Source: Archangium sp. (lineage in GTDB: Bacteria > Myxococcota > Myxococcia > Myxococcales > Myxococcaceae). Taken from it: a stretch of 64,000 bases of DNA. The notes under the pieces are model-generated. The model was not told the origin of the DNA and ran no database searches. It saw nothing but the letters and a program-made list of their open reading frames with translations. Positions 1 to 9,334 of the stretch are shown piece by piece (position 1 is the first letter of the stretch; the number at the start of each line of letters is the position of its first letter). The position numbers were made by a program, and so were the translations under genes. The DNA lies in NCBI GenBank assembly GCA_030681645.1, contig JAUXRX010000037.1, positions 1 through 64,000 of the forward strand, written 5' to 3'.

Positions 1-191
1 CCGTCGTTCGGCGGCGTACTGCTGGTCGCAGGCGTGCGGGGCTTTCGGCGTCGGCTCATGCGCCGCGTAGATCACGCCCTTCGCGCCCCTGTCGATCCCC
101 CCGGAATCGCGGGCTTCCCTCAATCTCGTCGTGCACCCCCCGTTCACCGTCACCCACGCAGATGTCGGACCCCGGGTGTAAGAGCGTCACG
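1..191. other. unassigned left edge
   Basis: I see no gene here that I can support. The stretch is GC-rich and precedes addB. Short open frames run through it on both strands, but none has a recognisable domain or a good ribosome binding site. It may hold the addB promoter, or the first codons of a divergent gene cut by the window edge. Confidence 0.4.
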
Positions 192-3100
192 ATGTCCCGC
201 CGGCTCGTGGTCGTCCCAGACTCAGATCGGGTGGAGCAGTGGCTCCTCGATCAGTCGCGCCAGACGGACTTCGTGGATCTGCGGGGCATCTGCACGTTGT
301 CCGAGCTGGTGGAGCGGTGCGACCCCGCCGGCACGTCGCGGCGGGCTCCGGCGGACCCGATGCTGGTGCGCATGGCGTTCGGGAAGCTCGCCGCCCAGCA
401 CGCGGTGAACGCCTTCGGGGTGGTCGCGCACTCCGCCGAGTTCGCGGCGCAGGCGCAGGAGCTGGTCAATCACCTGCGCGGCCAGGCGATCACCGCGCGT
501 CAGCTCGAGGCGGCGGCAGGGCAGGTCGAGGGCAGCCTCGGCGCCCGCGCCCGGGCGCTCGCTGCGCTGTGGCGCGCGGTCGATGCGTTCCTCGACGAGC
601 GCCGCCTCGTCGATCGCGCCGACTGGTGGAGGCTCGCCGCCGAGCGGGTGAGCGCCGATGGCCTGCCGGTCGCGCTGCGCGGCTTCGAGGCGATCGAGGT
701 GCAGCACGTGCACGACGTGCCGCCGTCACGCCTGGCCCTGCTCGAGGCGCTCGCGCGGGCGTGCAACGCGGCGGGCGTTCGTTTCACGTGGCGCTGGCCC
801 GCCAGTGGCCACGCGGCGACCGACGCGTTCATCATCAACACGGTGCGCGAGGTCGAGGCGCGGTGGCAGTCGCTCGACGTCGAGCTCGAGGCCGATGTGC
901 CCGACGGGCCGCTCGCGTGGATCGGGCAGTCGATCTTCTCGGATGACGTGCGGCCTCGGGAAGCGCCGGAGCTGTCGGCGTTCTGCGCGCCCTCGACGCG
1001 GGACGAGGTGCGGGAGATCGCGCGGCGCGTGCGGAGGTTGATCTCGGCGGGCGTTCCTCCCGAGGCCATCGGCATCGCGTATCGCGATCTCGCGGACGAC
1101 ACCGAGCTGCTCGTCGAGGCGTTGTCGGAGTTGGGGGTTCCGGCTCGCGCGCGGCTGGGCATGCCGTTGGCTCAGAGTCCTCATGGCCGGTTGGCGTTGT
1201 CGGTCTTGCAGTTGCCCGAGGACGGTTTCCCTTCCGAGGACGTGGCTTCGCTGCTCGAGAGCAGGGCGGTGAAGGTGCTCGGTGCGGAGGCCAGCGAGCC
1301 CCGGCGCACCTTCAGGGAGGCGGGGATTCGGGATGACGTGGTGGGCGCCATCAAGACGGGGCCCTCTCCCCGACCCTCTGCCCCTCGGGGAGAGGGGGCT
1401 TATTCCGTGCGCCTTGCGTCGCTGGCCCAGCGCAAGAAGGAAGACAGCCGCCGGGTGAAGCTGCTCGCCGAGGCGGTGGAGCGGGTGATTGGCTGGTGCC
1501 TCGACGTGCCTGAGCAGGGCACCGCGCTCGAGCTGCTCGAGGCGTGGTGGGACGTGGTCACGAAGCTGGGGCTGCTCGAGCCGGCGCGCCGCGGCGCGGT
1601 GCCTCCGCTCGCGGGATCCATGTCGGGCGAGGTCGATCGCGCGCTCGCTCGCGACCAGGCGGCGATCGAGGCGCTGGCCATGCTGCTGTCTGACCTGAAG
1701 GACGCCCTGCAGCGCAGCGGGCTGGGCCGCCAGTTCATGAGCCGCCGCGACTTCGCTCGCTGGGTTCGCCTCGCCGCCGCAGAGAAGAACCTCGTGGCCC
1801 GCGGCCCCCGCGCCGGCGCGGTGTGGCTCATCGACGCGCGCGAAGTGGCCGGCCGCAGCTTCGCCCAGCTCTTCCTCGGGGGCTTGCTCGACGGCCGCTT
1901 CCCCGGCCGGCCCACCCCGCTGGCGCTGCTGAGCGAAGACGAGCGCGGCGTGCTCAACCGCGCCGCGCAGCTGCCCCTGTTCCGCACCGCGGTGGGGGAG
2001 GGCGACGTTCGCCTGCCCACCCGCCTCGCCGAAGATCGGCTGCTGTTCCACCTCGCGCTCTCGTCGGCCGCGTCCGTCACGGTGAGCCGCGCGCGCTTCG
2101 ACGACGGCGGGCGCGAGCTGCTCGCTTCTCCTTTCCGCGACGCGCTCTCCCGCTGCGTGTCGGGCTTCCGCGAGGTGCCCGTGCATCGCGCCGCCGCCGT
2201 CCGCCTCGATGAGCTGCAGAGCGAGGCCGAGCTCAGGGTGCGCGCCGCGCTCGAGGCGCTGGGCCCGGCCATCACCCGGCAGACGCAGCCCGACCCCCGG
2301 CGCGCCGCGCTCGGGGAGGCGCTGGCCGGCGAGGCCTGGTTTCAGGACGCGAAGGCGAAGAGCCAGATCGAGTCTGAGCGCCTGCGCTTCTTCACCGATC
2401 CGTCGATCCGCCCCGGACCCTTCACCGGGCAGCTCGACGGCCCCGTGCTCGAGGCGCTGCAGTCGCGGCTCGCCTTCGACGCGGAGCACCCCATCGCCTC
2501 GTACGAGCTGAGCAAGTGGGGCACCTGCGCGTTCCAGGGCCTCGCCGCCAACGTGCTCAACCTCGAGGCGGGCGAACGCGCCGACGAGGAACTCGACTCG
2601 CGCACGCGGGGCAGCTTCTGGCACGACGCGCTCGCGAAGCTGGTGCCTGAGCTCACCGCCGCCAACCTCCTGGGGAAGGACGACCCTTCCGTGCGCGCCC
2701 GGGTCGAGGCCGCCGTCGCCGAGGGCGCTCGTGACACCGCGCGCAGGAACGCCACCGGTCACCCTGCGCTGTGGTCGCTGGCCCAGGAATGGGCCGTGAC
2801 CGTGCTCCATCGCGTCGTCACCGGGCGGGAGGCGCAGCCGTTCGGGCTCGCGCGGCCGAAGTACGTCGAGGTCTCGTTCGGCGATCGCCGCGCCCCCGAG
2901 GAGCTGCGCGAGGTGAAGCTGCCCGGCGTGGGTCCAGAGGAGCGCGACGTCTTCCTCACCGGGCGCATGGATCGCGTCGACGTCGCCGAGGGCGTGGTCG
3001 GGGTGCTCGACTACAAGACGAGCGTGAAGCGCTCGCTCGGGCAGGACTTCCTGCGCAGCGAGTTCCAGATGGCGATGTACCTGCTCGCGGTGAAGGCGCT

Positions 3101-3392
3101 CATGCCCGGCGCCGTGCCCACCGGCGCGTGGCTGGGGCTGGGCCGGGCCGAGCTGAAAGGCGTGTCGTCGGTGCTGGGCGGGTCGTCCGTGCAGGACCTG
3201 CTCGCCGTCGATGAGTTCTCCCGCGCCCGGCTGGCGAAGGAGGGCAGGCCCAACCTGGCGAACTCGGTGCACGGGCTGCTGGGCAAGCTGCGCACGGGGG
3301 ACTTCGGCGCCCGGCCGGTCGATTGCGCGTACTGCGAGCTCAAGCCGGTGTGCCGGATCTCGCAGCGGCAGCTCGCGGAGGACGCGTCGTGA
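192..3392 (+). CDS. addB: AddB-type subunit of the AddAB helicase-nuclease
   Basis: Second subunit of the cytoplasmic AddAB enzyme, which resects double-strand DNA ends for RecA-dependent repair. The N-terminal part looks like an inactivated helicase fold with no Walker A. The C-terminal part is a PD-(D/E)XK nuclease with D927, D940 and K942 (LDYKTS). Four cysteines, C779, C1045, C1048 and C1054, have the C...CxxCx5C spacing of the AddB iron-sulfur staple. About 1066 residues is normal for AddB. The start at 192 (MSRRLVVVPD) looks more natural than the ATG at 162, but neither has a strong ribosome binding site. The stop overlaps the addA start by 4 bp. Residues of about 390-403 come from an in-frame palindromic repeat. 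Confidence 0.9.
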   Translation: MSRRLVVVPDSDRVEQWLLDQSRQTDFVDLRGICTLSELVERCDPAGTSRRAPADPMLVRMAFGKLAAQHAVNAFGVVAHSAEFAAQAQELVNHLRGQAITARQLEAAAGQVEGSLGARARALAALWRAVDAFLDERRLVDRADWWRLAAERVSADGLPVALRGFEAIEVQHVHDVPPSRLALLEALARACNAAGVRFTWRWPASGHAATDAFIINTVREVEARWQSLDVELEADVPDGPLAWIGQSIFSDDVRPREAPELSAFCAPSTRDEVREIARRVRRLISAGVPPEAIGIAYRDLADDTELLVEALSELGVPARARLGMPLAQSPHGRLALSVLQLPEDGFPSEDVASLLESRAVKVLGAEASEPRRTFREAGIRDDVVGAIKTGPSPRPSAPRGEGAYSVRLASLAQRKKEDSRRVKLLAEAVERVIGWCLDVPEQGTALELLEAWWDVVTKLGLLEPARRGAVPPLAGSMSGEVDRALARDQAAIEALAMLLSDLKDALQRSGLGRQFMSRRDFARWVRLAAAEKNLVARGPRAGAVWLIDAREVAGRSFAQLFLGGLLDGRFPGRPTPLALLSEDERGVLNRAAQLPLFRTAVGEGDVRLPTRLAEDRLLFHLALSSAASVTVSRARFDDGGRELLASPFRDALSRCVSGFREVPVHRAAAVRLDELQSEAELRVRAALEALGPAITRQTQPDPRRAALGEALAGEAWFQDAKAKSQIESERLRFFTDPSIRPGPFTGQLDGPVLEALQSRLAFDAEHPIASYELSKWGTCAFQGLAANVLNLEAGERADEELDSRTRGSFWHDALAKLVPELTAANLLGKDDPSVRARVEAAVAEGARDTARRNATGHPALWSLAQEWAVTVLHRVVTGREAQPFGLARPKYVEVSFGDRRAPEELREVKLPGVGPEERDVFLTGRMDRVDVAEGVVGVLDYKTSVKRSLGQDFLRSEFQMAMYLLAVKALMPGAVPTGAWLGLGRAELKGVSSVLGGSSVQDLLAVDEFSRARLAKEGRPNLANSVHGLLGKLRTGDFGARPVDCAYCELKPVCRISQRQLAEDAS
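1360..1399. repeat. CCCTCTCCCC palindromic repeat, copy 1 (inside addB)
   Basis: An inverted repeat with 10-bp arms, CCCTCTCCCC at 1362-1371 and GGGGAGAGGG at 1387-1396. It lies in frame inside addB and encodes a Pro/Ser/Gly-rich insert. It belongs to the same family as the copies in addA, after purA and in gspK. Confidence 0.75.
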
Positions 3393-6300
3393 GCCGCAAG
3401 AAGCAGAAGGTCGTGAACGTCGATCAGTTCGATCTCTTCTCCCCTCTCCCTGCGCAGCGGGGAACGGCGGACTCGCGCCTCGAGGGAAAGGAGGGTCAGG
3501 GTGAGGGGCCGACTGAGCCCACTGAGCCTCCAGCCGAACTCGTTCTCGATTTGAAGTTTGCTGAAGTTCGCCCCTCACCCCAACCCTCTCCCCCCACGGG
3601 GGGAGAGGGGGATACGGGTGAGATCTCCCTTCCCGCGGGGCTCCGCCTCGAGCGCAACCTCGCCATCCTCGCCGGTGCCGGTGCAGGCAAGACCTACAGC
3701 CTGGTGACGATGTGCCTGCACCTGCTCGGCGGCGCGCGCACCGGCTTCCCGCCCATCGCCTGCGCCGAGCTCGGCCTGCTCACCTTCACCGAGAAGGCCG
3801 CCGACGAGATGCGCAGCCGCCTGCGCGAACGCCTCGACGCGCTCGCCGAAGGCCGCGGTGACGAACCCTCATTGAAGGAGTCCTTCGAGGCCGCAGATCT
3901 GCCCTTCCCCCAGCCGCGCAAGTGGCGCGCCATTCGCGACGAGCTCGGCGCCGCCACCATCGGCACCTTCCACTCGTTGTGCACCCAGCTGTTGCGCCGC
4001 GCCCCACCCAACAGCGGTGTCTTCCCGCACTTCGAGCTGCTCGACGAGCGCGACGCCCGGGTGCTGCTGCGCGATCTCGTCGAACGCACGCTGCTGGGCC
4101 GGGTCGAGCGCGGCAGCCCCCTTCGCCAGCTCGTCGCCGAGATCGGCTTCGGCCGCCTCGTCGAAGGCCTGGTGCCCATCGCCACGCGCATTCGCGAAGA
4201 GGGCATCAGCCCCGACTACGTGCCCGTCGCCGACGGCCCCACGCTGCGGGCCCTGTTCGCGTCCCAGCTCGAGGCCCTCAAGGCCCTGGTGCGCAACGCG
4301 CCGATCACGAAGCCCCACCAGCTCGAGCGCCACCCGGGCGCGGTGAGGGCGGTGCTGGGCCTCACCTGGGACACGGGCGAAGCCGGCCTGCAGCAGCTGG
4401 GCGAGGCCCTCAAGAAGGTGAACGGCTGGCAACCCCTGCGCGACGCCGCCGAGGCGCTGTCGCAGATCTACGGGGCCTGCCTGGTCGCGCCTTTTGAGGC
4501 CGAGGTGCGCGAGCTGCTCGTCGACGTGGCCACCGCGCACGAAGAGGCCCTCGCCTCGCGCGGCGTGCTCGACTTCACCGGCCTGCTCGTCCAGTCGAGG
4601 AACCTGCTGCGCGACTACCCCGAGGCGCGCGCCGACGCGCAGAAGCGCTTCAAGGCGCTCCTCGTCGACGAGTTCCAGGACACCAACCGCCTGCAGCTCG
4701 AGCTGGTGCTGCTGCTGGCCGAACGGCGCGAGGGCGCCCCCCGGCCGGTGAGCCAGGCGTTCGAGGTGCAGCACCGGGAGATCGTCCAGCTCCCCCAGGA
4801 GCCCGGCTTCCTCGCGATCGTCGGAGATCGAAAGCAGTCGATCTACGAGTTCCGCGGCGCCGACGTGAGCGTGTTCGAGGTGATGGCCCGCGCCATCGAA
4901 GCCAACGGGGGCGGGCGCGCGTACCTGCGCCACTCCCGCCGCTCCACCGCGCCGCTGCTCGCCGCGCTCAACGCCGGCTTCACCCAGGTGCTCGGCCCCA
5001 GGACCGTGGGCGAGGTGCCCGCGGACTTCGAGGTCGTCTACGTGCCCGAGCACGACGATCTCTCCGCGGTCCGCACCGGCGCGCCGCAGGGCGTGCCCCT
5101 GCTCCAGCTCGAGGACTCACGGGTCGGCCCCGACAAGCGCTCCGCCGAGCTGCAGCGCAACGCCGACGCCGAGGCGGTCTCCCGCGCGGTGAGCCACGGG
5201 CTGGGCGGCGCGTGGACGGTGATGGAAGCGAAGACCCACGTCGAACGGCCCGCGCGCGGCGGCGACGTGGCGATGCTCTTTCAGCGCTTCACCCAGCTCG
5301 AGGTCTACCGGCAGGCGCTGGTGCGCCACGGGGTGCGGCACCGCGTGGTGCGCGGGCGCGGGTTCTATGGTGCGCAGGAGATCGTCGATCTCGCCTCGCT
5401 GCTCGCGGTGCTCGCCGACCCCGATGACGCGCTCTCGCTCTCGGCCGTGCTGCGCAGCCCGCTGGTGGGCCTCACCGACGCCGAGTGGGTGGGGCTGGCG
5501 CGGCCGGCACCGGGTGACCCCGGCCGCTGGGGGCTCGACGCGCGGCAGGTGCTCACGGGCGTCGCGGTCGAGTTCCCCGCGGCCGTGCTGACCTTCAGGC
5601 AGCGCTACGCCGCCCTGCGCGAGGAGCGCGATCGCCTCGGCCTGCGCGCCCTGCTGCGGGTGGTGCTGGAGGTCTTCGAGTACCGCGTCGCGGTCGCCGC
5701 CGGGCCGTTCGGTGAGCAGGCGCTGGCCAACCTCGACAAGCTGCTCGTGCTGGCCACCTCGCGGGAGAGCCGGGGCGTGGGGGTGTCGGCCTTCGCCCGC
5801 GAGCTGCTCGAGCTGGCAGACGAAGCGCCGAAAGAAGCGCAGGGCGAGGTCGTCGACGAGCTCGACCTCGAGGCGGTCACGCTGTGCACCGTGCACCAGG
5901 CCAAGGGGCTCGAGTGGCCGATCGTGGTGATGCCCGATCTCCCCACCATGCCCCGCAGCGAGAACGCGGCCGTGCGGTTCGATCGGGTCCTCGGCCTGAG
6001 CCTGGTGCGGCCGCGGGCGACCACCGAGCTCCGCTCGCGCTCAGCCACCGAGATCAGCAACCAGCTCAGCCGCCGGGCCCGCGCCGAGAACCTGCGCCTG
6101 CTCTACGTGGCCATGACGCGCGCGAGGGACAGGCTCGTGCTCGGGCTGAGGCCGCCTGGCGCCCCGGTGAACACCTGGGCCAACGACCTCGACGCGTTCT
6201 TCGCGCTGCGGGTGGCCGGCGAGCGGCCCGAGCACCTCGACGTGGCCGGGCTGGCGCCGCGCAAGCTCGAGTCGGCCCCCGTGCTGCCCGGTTCGCGCGC

Positions 6301-7138
6301 GGAGATCGACGCGCTCATCGACCAGGTGCGCGCCCCCAGGCCGAGCACCACCGCTTCGATGGTGCTGCCGGTGACCCAGCTGCAGGACCTCGTCTCGTGC
6401 CCGCGCCGCTTTCACTTCGCGCACCAGGTGGGTCTCTCGGAGCGGCCGGTGAACTTCGAGAGCGTCGAGCTCGCGCCGCGGGGCGAGCTCGACGACGACA
6501 CCTCGGGTGACGCCGACGTGCGGGTGCGCGGCACGGCGGCGCACCGCCTGCTCGAGCTGACCCCGCTCTCGGCGGTGGGCACGCCAGCCCTGGCCGGGGT
6601 GCTCAAGGAGCTGCGCCGCACCACCGGCCTCGAGCGCGTCGCGGGTGATGACGTGCTCGGCTGGGTCGAGCGGTTCTGGAGCTCGGCCTTCGGGCGATCG
6701 CTGGCGACCGCGACGGTGCACCGCGAGCTGCCCTTCGCCCTGCGCCTCGAGGGCGGCGAGGGGCCCGGCCTCGTGCTGCGCGGGCAGATCGACCTCCTGG
6801 TGATCCAGGACGGGGCGCTGGTGGTCATCGACTACAAGACCGCCACCATGCCGGCCGCCGCGGTGGAGCCGTACCGCTTCCAGCTGGGCTGCTACGCGCT
6901 CGCCGCGCAGCGCTTCGTCCCCGGGAAACGGCCCGTTCGGGCGGGCATCGTCTTCCTCCGCGACGAGGCCCCCGGGCCCCACTTCCTGCCGGACTTCGAC
7001 CCCGGCCAGCTCGTCGCGCCGCTCGCGCGGGAGTGCGCCGGGTTGATCGAAGCCCAGCGTTCCGGCCAATGGCCCGGCCGCCCGAAGGATCGCTGCGACG
7101 CCCTGGGGTGCGGGTATGTCTACCGATGTCACCCCTGA
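3389..7138 (+). CDS. addA: AddA-type UvrD/RecB-like helicase-nuclease
   Basis: Catalytic subunit of AddAB: a superfamily 1A helicase with a C-terminal RecB-type nuclease. Visible motifs in order are Walker A AGAGAGKT (residues 95-102), TFTEKAADEM (Ia), GTFHSLC, VDEFQDTN (Walker B, D427-E428), GDRKQSIYEFRGAD (III), VHQAKGLEWP (V), YVAMTRARDRL (VI), and nuclease residues D1135, D1148 and K1150 (IDYKT). The GTG start at 3389 overlaps the addB stop as GTGA, so translation is probably coupled. The first 90 residues before Walker A are unusually long because two palindromic repeats are read through in frame. Total length about 1249 residues fits AddA. Confidence 0.93.
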   Translation: MSRKKQKVVNVDQFDLFSPLPAQRGTADSRLEGKEGQGEGPTEPTEPPAELVLDLKFAEVRPSPQPSPPTGGEGDTGEISLPAGLRLERNLAILAGAGAGKTYSLVTMCLHLLGGARTGFPPIACAELGLLTFTEKAADEMRSRLRERLDALAEGRGDEPSLKESFEAADLPFPQPRKWRAIRDELGAATIGTFHSLCTQLLRRAPPNSGVFPHFELLDERDARVLLRDLVERTLLGRVERGSPLRQLVAEIGFGRLVEGLVPIATRIREEGISPDYVPVADGPTLRALFASQLEALKALVRNAPITKPHQLERHPGAVRAVLGLTWDTGEAGLQQLGEALKKVNGWQPLRDAAEALSQIYGACLVAPFEAEVRELLVDVATAHEEALASRGVLDFTGLLVQSRNLLRDYPEARADAQKRFKALLVDEFQDTNRLQLELVLLLAERREGAPRPVSQAFEVQHREIVQLPQEPGFLAIVGDRKQSIYEFRGADVSVFEVMARAIEANGGGRAYLRHSRRSTAPLLAALNAGFTQVLGPRTVGEVPADFEVVYVPEHDDLSAVRTGAPQGVPLLQLEDSRVGPDKRSAELQRNADAEAVSRAVSHGLGGAWTVMEAKTHVERPARGGDVAMLFQRFTQLEVYRQALVRHGVRHRVVRGRGFYGAQEIVDLASLLAVLADPDDALSLSAVLRSPLVGLTDAEWVGLARPAPGDPGRWGLDARQVLTGVAVEFPAAVLTFRQRYAALREERDRLGLRALLRVVLEVFEYRVAVAAGPFGEQALANLDKLLVLATSRESRGVGVSAFARELLELADEAPKEAQGEVVDELDLEAVTLCTVHQAKGLEWPIVVMPDLPTMPRSENAAVRFDRVLGLSLVRPRATTELRSRSATEISNQLSRRARAENLRLLYVAMTRARDRLVLGLRPPGAPVNTWANDLDAFFALRVAGERPEHLDVAGLAPRKLESAPVLPGSRAEIDALIDQVRAPRPSTTASMVLPVTQLQDLVSCPRRFHFAHQVGLSERPVNFESVELAPRGELDDDTSGDADVRVRGTAAHRLLELTPLSAVGTPALAGVLKELRRTTGLERVAGDDVLGWVERFWSSAFGRSLATATVHRELPFALRLEGGEGPGLVLRGQIDLLVIQDGALVVIDYKTATMPAAAVEPYRFQLGCYALAAQRFVPGKRPVRAGIVFLRDEAPGPHFLPDFDPGQLVAPLARECAGLIEAQRSGQWPGRPKDRCDALGCGYVYRCHP
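3440..3510. repeat. degenerate CCCTCTCCC/GGGTGAGGGG repeat, copy 2 (5' end of addA)
   Basis: A decayed or split member of the palindromic family. CCCCTCTCCC lies on the left and GGGTCAGGGTGAGGGG on the right, separated by about 45 bp. It is translated in frame as part of the addA N-terminal extension, about residues 17-41. Confidence 0.55.
3571..3611. repeat. CCCTCTCCCC palindromic repeat, copy 3 (5' end of addA)
   Basis: CCCCTCACCCCAA is followed by a perfect inverted repeat with 12-bp arms (3584-3595 and 3598-3609) and a 2-nt loop. It is translated in frame in addA at about residues 61-75 (a PSPQPSPPTGGEG-type peptide), just upstream of the Walker A region. Confidence 0.8.
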
Positions 7139-7188
7139 CCTGCAGCGAAGTGCTGGCAGCGTCCGGAACGTGCGCATAGAAGCGACGC

Positions 7189-8499
7189 ATGCCGAACGTC
7201 GTCGTCGTGGGCGCCCAGTGGGGCGACGAAGGAAAAGGGAAGATCGTCGACCTGCTCACCGAGCACGCCCAGGTGGTGGTGCGCTTTCAGGGCGGTAACA
7301 ACGCGGGCCACACGCTCGTGGTCGGTGGCCAGAAGACGGTGCTCCACCTCATTCCTTCGGGCGTGCTGCACGCGGGGAAGACCTGCGTCATCGGCAACGG
7401 CTGCGTCATCGACCCCACGGTGTTGATGAAGGAAATCGACGCGCTGCGCGCCCGCGGCTACCTCTCGGACAGCGCGCAGTTGATGATCTCCGAGCACGCT
7501 CACGTGATCTGCCCGTGGCACAAGCACCTCGACGCGCTCCGCGAGAAGGCGCGCGGGGGCGGGGCCATCGGCACCACCGGCCGCGGCATCGGGCCGGCCT
7601 ACGAAGACAAGGTCGCGCGCCGCGGCATTCGCATGCGCGATCTGCTCGACGGTGATCGCCTGCGCCGCCGGGTGAAGGACCGCCTCACCGACGCGCTCGA
7701 AGAGATCAGCCGCCTCGCCCGCCAGGCGAAGATGGACGAGCCGCTCCTCGACATCGAGGCGATCGTCTCGGAGTACCTGGTGCTGGGCAGCCGCTTGAAG
7801 GAGTTCGTCGGCGAGGCCTCGCTCTTCCTCTCGGAGCACGTGCGCAAGGGCACCCGCATCCTCTTCGAGGGGGCGCAGGGCACGCTGCTCGACGTCGATC
7901 ACGGCACCTACCCCTACGTCACCAGCAGCAACACGGTGGCGGGCAACGCGGCGGTCGGCTCGGGCCTGGGGCCCACGGCCATCGACAAGGTGCTGGGCAT
8001 CACCAAGGCGTACACCACGCGCGTGGGCGGGGGCCCGTTCCCCACCGAGCTGACCGACGCGACGGGCGATCGGCTGCGCAAGGTGGGCGACGAGTTCGGC
8101 GCCACCACCGGCCGCCCGCGGCGCTGCGGTTGGCTCGACACCGTGGTGCTGCGCTACGCGTCGCGCGTCAACGGCCTGTGGGGCCTGGCGCTGACCAAGA
8201 TGGACATCCTGAGCGGGCTGGAGACGCTCAAGGTGTGCACGGCGTACGAGCTCGACGGTCAGCGCGTGACCGAGCTGCCCGGCGACATCGAGGAGTTCTC
8301 TCGCGTGCAGCCGATCTACGAAGAGCTGCCGGGCTGGGAGCAGACCCTCGCCGGTGCGCGCACCATCGACGATCTGCCCGCGGCGGCGCAGCGCTACATC
8401 CGCCGCATCGAGGAGATCGTCGGCATCCCCGTGGTCTGCGTGTCGGTCGGCGCTGAGCGCGGCGAGACGATCCTGCTGCAGAACCCGTTCAGGAGTTAG
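7189..8499 (+). CDS. purA: adenylosuccinate synthetase
   Basis: Joins IMP and aspartate using GTP, the first step from IMP to AMP, in the cytoplasm. The N-terminus has the family signature with GDEGKGK at residues 12-18 (catalytic D13 and K16). GGNNAGHT follows with catalytic H41. GTTGRGIGPAYEDK, the PYVTSSN segment and the C-terminal VSVGAERGETI segment are also present. At 436 residues it is full length for a bacterial enzyme. It follows addA by 50 bp on the same strand and ends against a palindromic repeat, with a convergent gene beyond. Confidence 0.97.
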   Translation: MPNVVVVGAQWGDEGKGKIVDLLTEHAQVVVRFQGGNNAGHTLVVGGQKTVLHLIPSGVLHAGKTCVIGNGCVIDPTVLMKEIDALRARGYLSDSAQLMISEHAHVICPWHKHLDALREKARGGGAIGTTGRGIGPAYEDKVARRGIRMRDLLDGDRLRRRVKDRLTDALEEISRLARQAKMDEPLLDIEAIVSEYLVLGSRLKEFVGEASLFLSEHVRKGTRILFEGAQGTLLDVDHGTYPYVTSSNTVAGNAAVGSGLGPTAIDKVLGITKAYTTRVGGGPFPTELTDATGDRLRKVGDEFGATTGRPRRCGWLDTVVLRYASRVNGLWGLALTKMDILSGLETLKVCTAYELDGQRVTELPGDIEEFSRVQPIYEELPGWEQTLAGARTIDDLPAAAQRYIRRIEEIVGIPVVCVSVGAERGETILLQNPFRS

Positions 8500-8540
8500 C
8501 CCCTCACCCCGGCCCTCTCCCCGCTTCGCAGGGAGAGGGA
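8500..8540. repeat. CCCTCTCCCC palindromic repeat, copy 4 (between convergent stops)
   Basis: CCCCTCACCCCGG followed by a perfect stem with 9-bp arms (8513-8521 and 8531-8539). It sits exactly between the purA stop (8497-8499) and the stop of the convergent gene (8543-8545). It could act as a bidirectional terminator or as an mRNA 3'-end stabiliser. There is no T-run. Confidence 0.75.
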
Positions 8541-8542
8541 GG

Positions 8543-8968
8543 TCACTTCGAGCGCATCTGCTCGGCGTGGTCGATCGACTTCACGGCCTTCTCGACGTCA
8601 GCCGATCGCCCGATGATGAACTCGACGAGAGGCCGCCCATTGCCGACGATCTTTTCGTCGGTCAGCCGAATCACCGCAGTGACCTCGACGACAGTATCGA
8701 CCTCGCCCTCGCGAACGAGGGCCTTCGTCCACGACTCCGACTTGCCCCTGGTGCTCAACGTGAGCACGCGCTTGCCCGGCTCGCCGCCCTCGACCACCTT
8801 CACGTCAGGGCTGCCACCCAGCTGCTCGGCGTAGAACTTCTTCACCTTCTCGAAGCGCATGGGCAGGCGGAACACCTTCTGCCCCTCGGTCACGGCGAGC
8901 GCCTTGCCGTCGATGGAAGGGAGAGGGAAGGGCGCCGCCAGCGTGAGGCTCAGGAGGAGGGAGATCAT
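8543..8968 (-). CDS. secreted hypothetical protein, 141 aa
   Basis: I do not recognise this protein. It begins with a short hydrophobic signal-like segment (MISLLLSLTLAAP) that suggests export. About 125 soluble residues with alternating strands and charged helices follow. The ATG overlaps the stop of the upstream gene at 8965 as ATGA, so the two are coupled and probably work together. It ends against the repeat after purA. Confidence 0.65.
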   Translation of the reverse strand: MISLLLSLTLAAPFPLPSIDGKALAVTEGQKVFRLPMRFEKVKKFYAEQLGGSPDVKVVEGGEPGKRVLTLSTRGKSESWTKALVREGEVDTVVEVTAVIRLTDEKIVGNGRPLVEFIIGRSADVEKAVKSIDHAEQMRSK

Positions 8969-9321
8969 TTCTTCGGGCCTTTCGCCGCGCTCCTGAACCG
9001 GGTCAGCTCGAGCTCGAGGGTGAGGATCTTCTTCTGCAGCTCGGCGGTGCTGTCGTCGGCGGCGGTGCACGCGGCGCGCGACTGATCGAGATCGTCGATG
9101 GCCGCCTTGAGCTGCCCCTTCACCTCGTCGTTCGCCTTGAGCGCGGTGGCGGTGCGCAGCCGCTCGTCTTCCAGCCGCGACCGGCCGAGGATCAGCACCC
9201 CGATGGTCATGGCGATCGACACCGTCAACAGCATCCACGGCAGGGGGGACGGACGGCTCTGGCGGCCCACGGCGGGCATCTCCAGCGACTCTCGTCGAAC
9301 GTCGTCCCAGGGGCTGCTCAT
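8965..9321 (-). CDS. small membrane-anchored coiled-coil protein, 118 aa
   Basis: Function unknown. A polar N-terminus (MSSPWDDVRRESL) is followed by one membrane segment at about residues 29-46. A long heptad-like helix rich in L, E, K and R then runs to a basic C-terminus (GPKK). This is the layout of a single-pass protein with a coiled coil, similar in outline to FtsB/FtsL- or SlyX-like scaffolds, but I see no sequence proof of either. It overlaps the next gene by 4 bp. Confidence 0.65.
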   Translation of the reverse strand: MSSPWDDVRRESLEMPAVGRQSRPSPLPWMLLTVSIAMTIGVLILGRSRLEDERLRTATALKANDEVKGQLKAAIDDLDQSRAACTAADDSTAELQKKILTLELELTRFRSAAKGPKK

Positions 9322-9334
9322 GTGCGCAGGCAGC

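Noticed and set aside
726..3578. A 950-codon open frame on the minus strand opposite addB
   Set aside because: No domain, biased Arg/Pro/Gly/His-rich composition typical of antisense to a GC-rich gene. The plus-strand AddB motifs are clear.
1360..8540. Repeated CCCTCTCCCC elements as a CRISPR array
   Set aside because: Copies are far apart, palindromic, in coding regions and without regular spacers.
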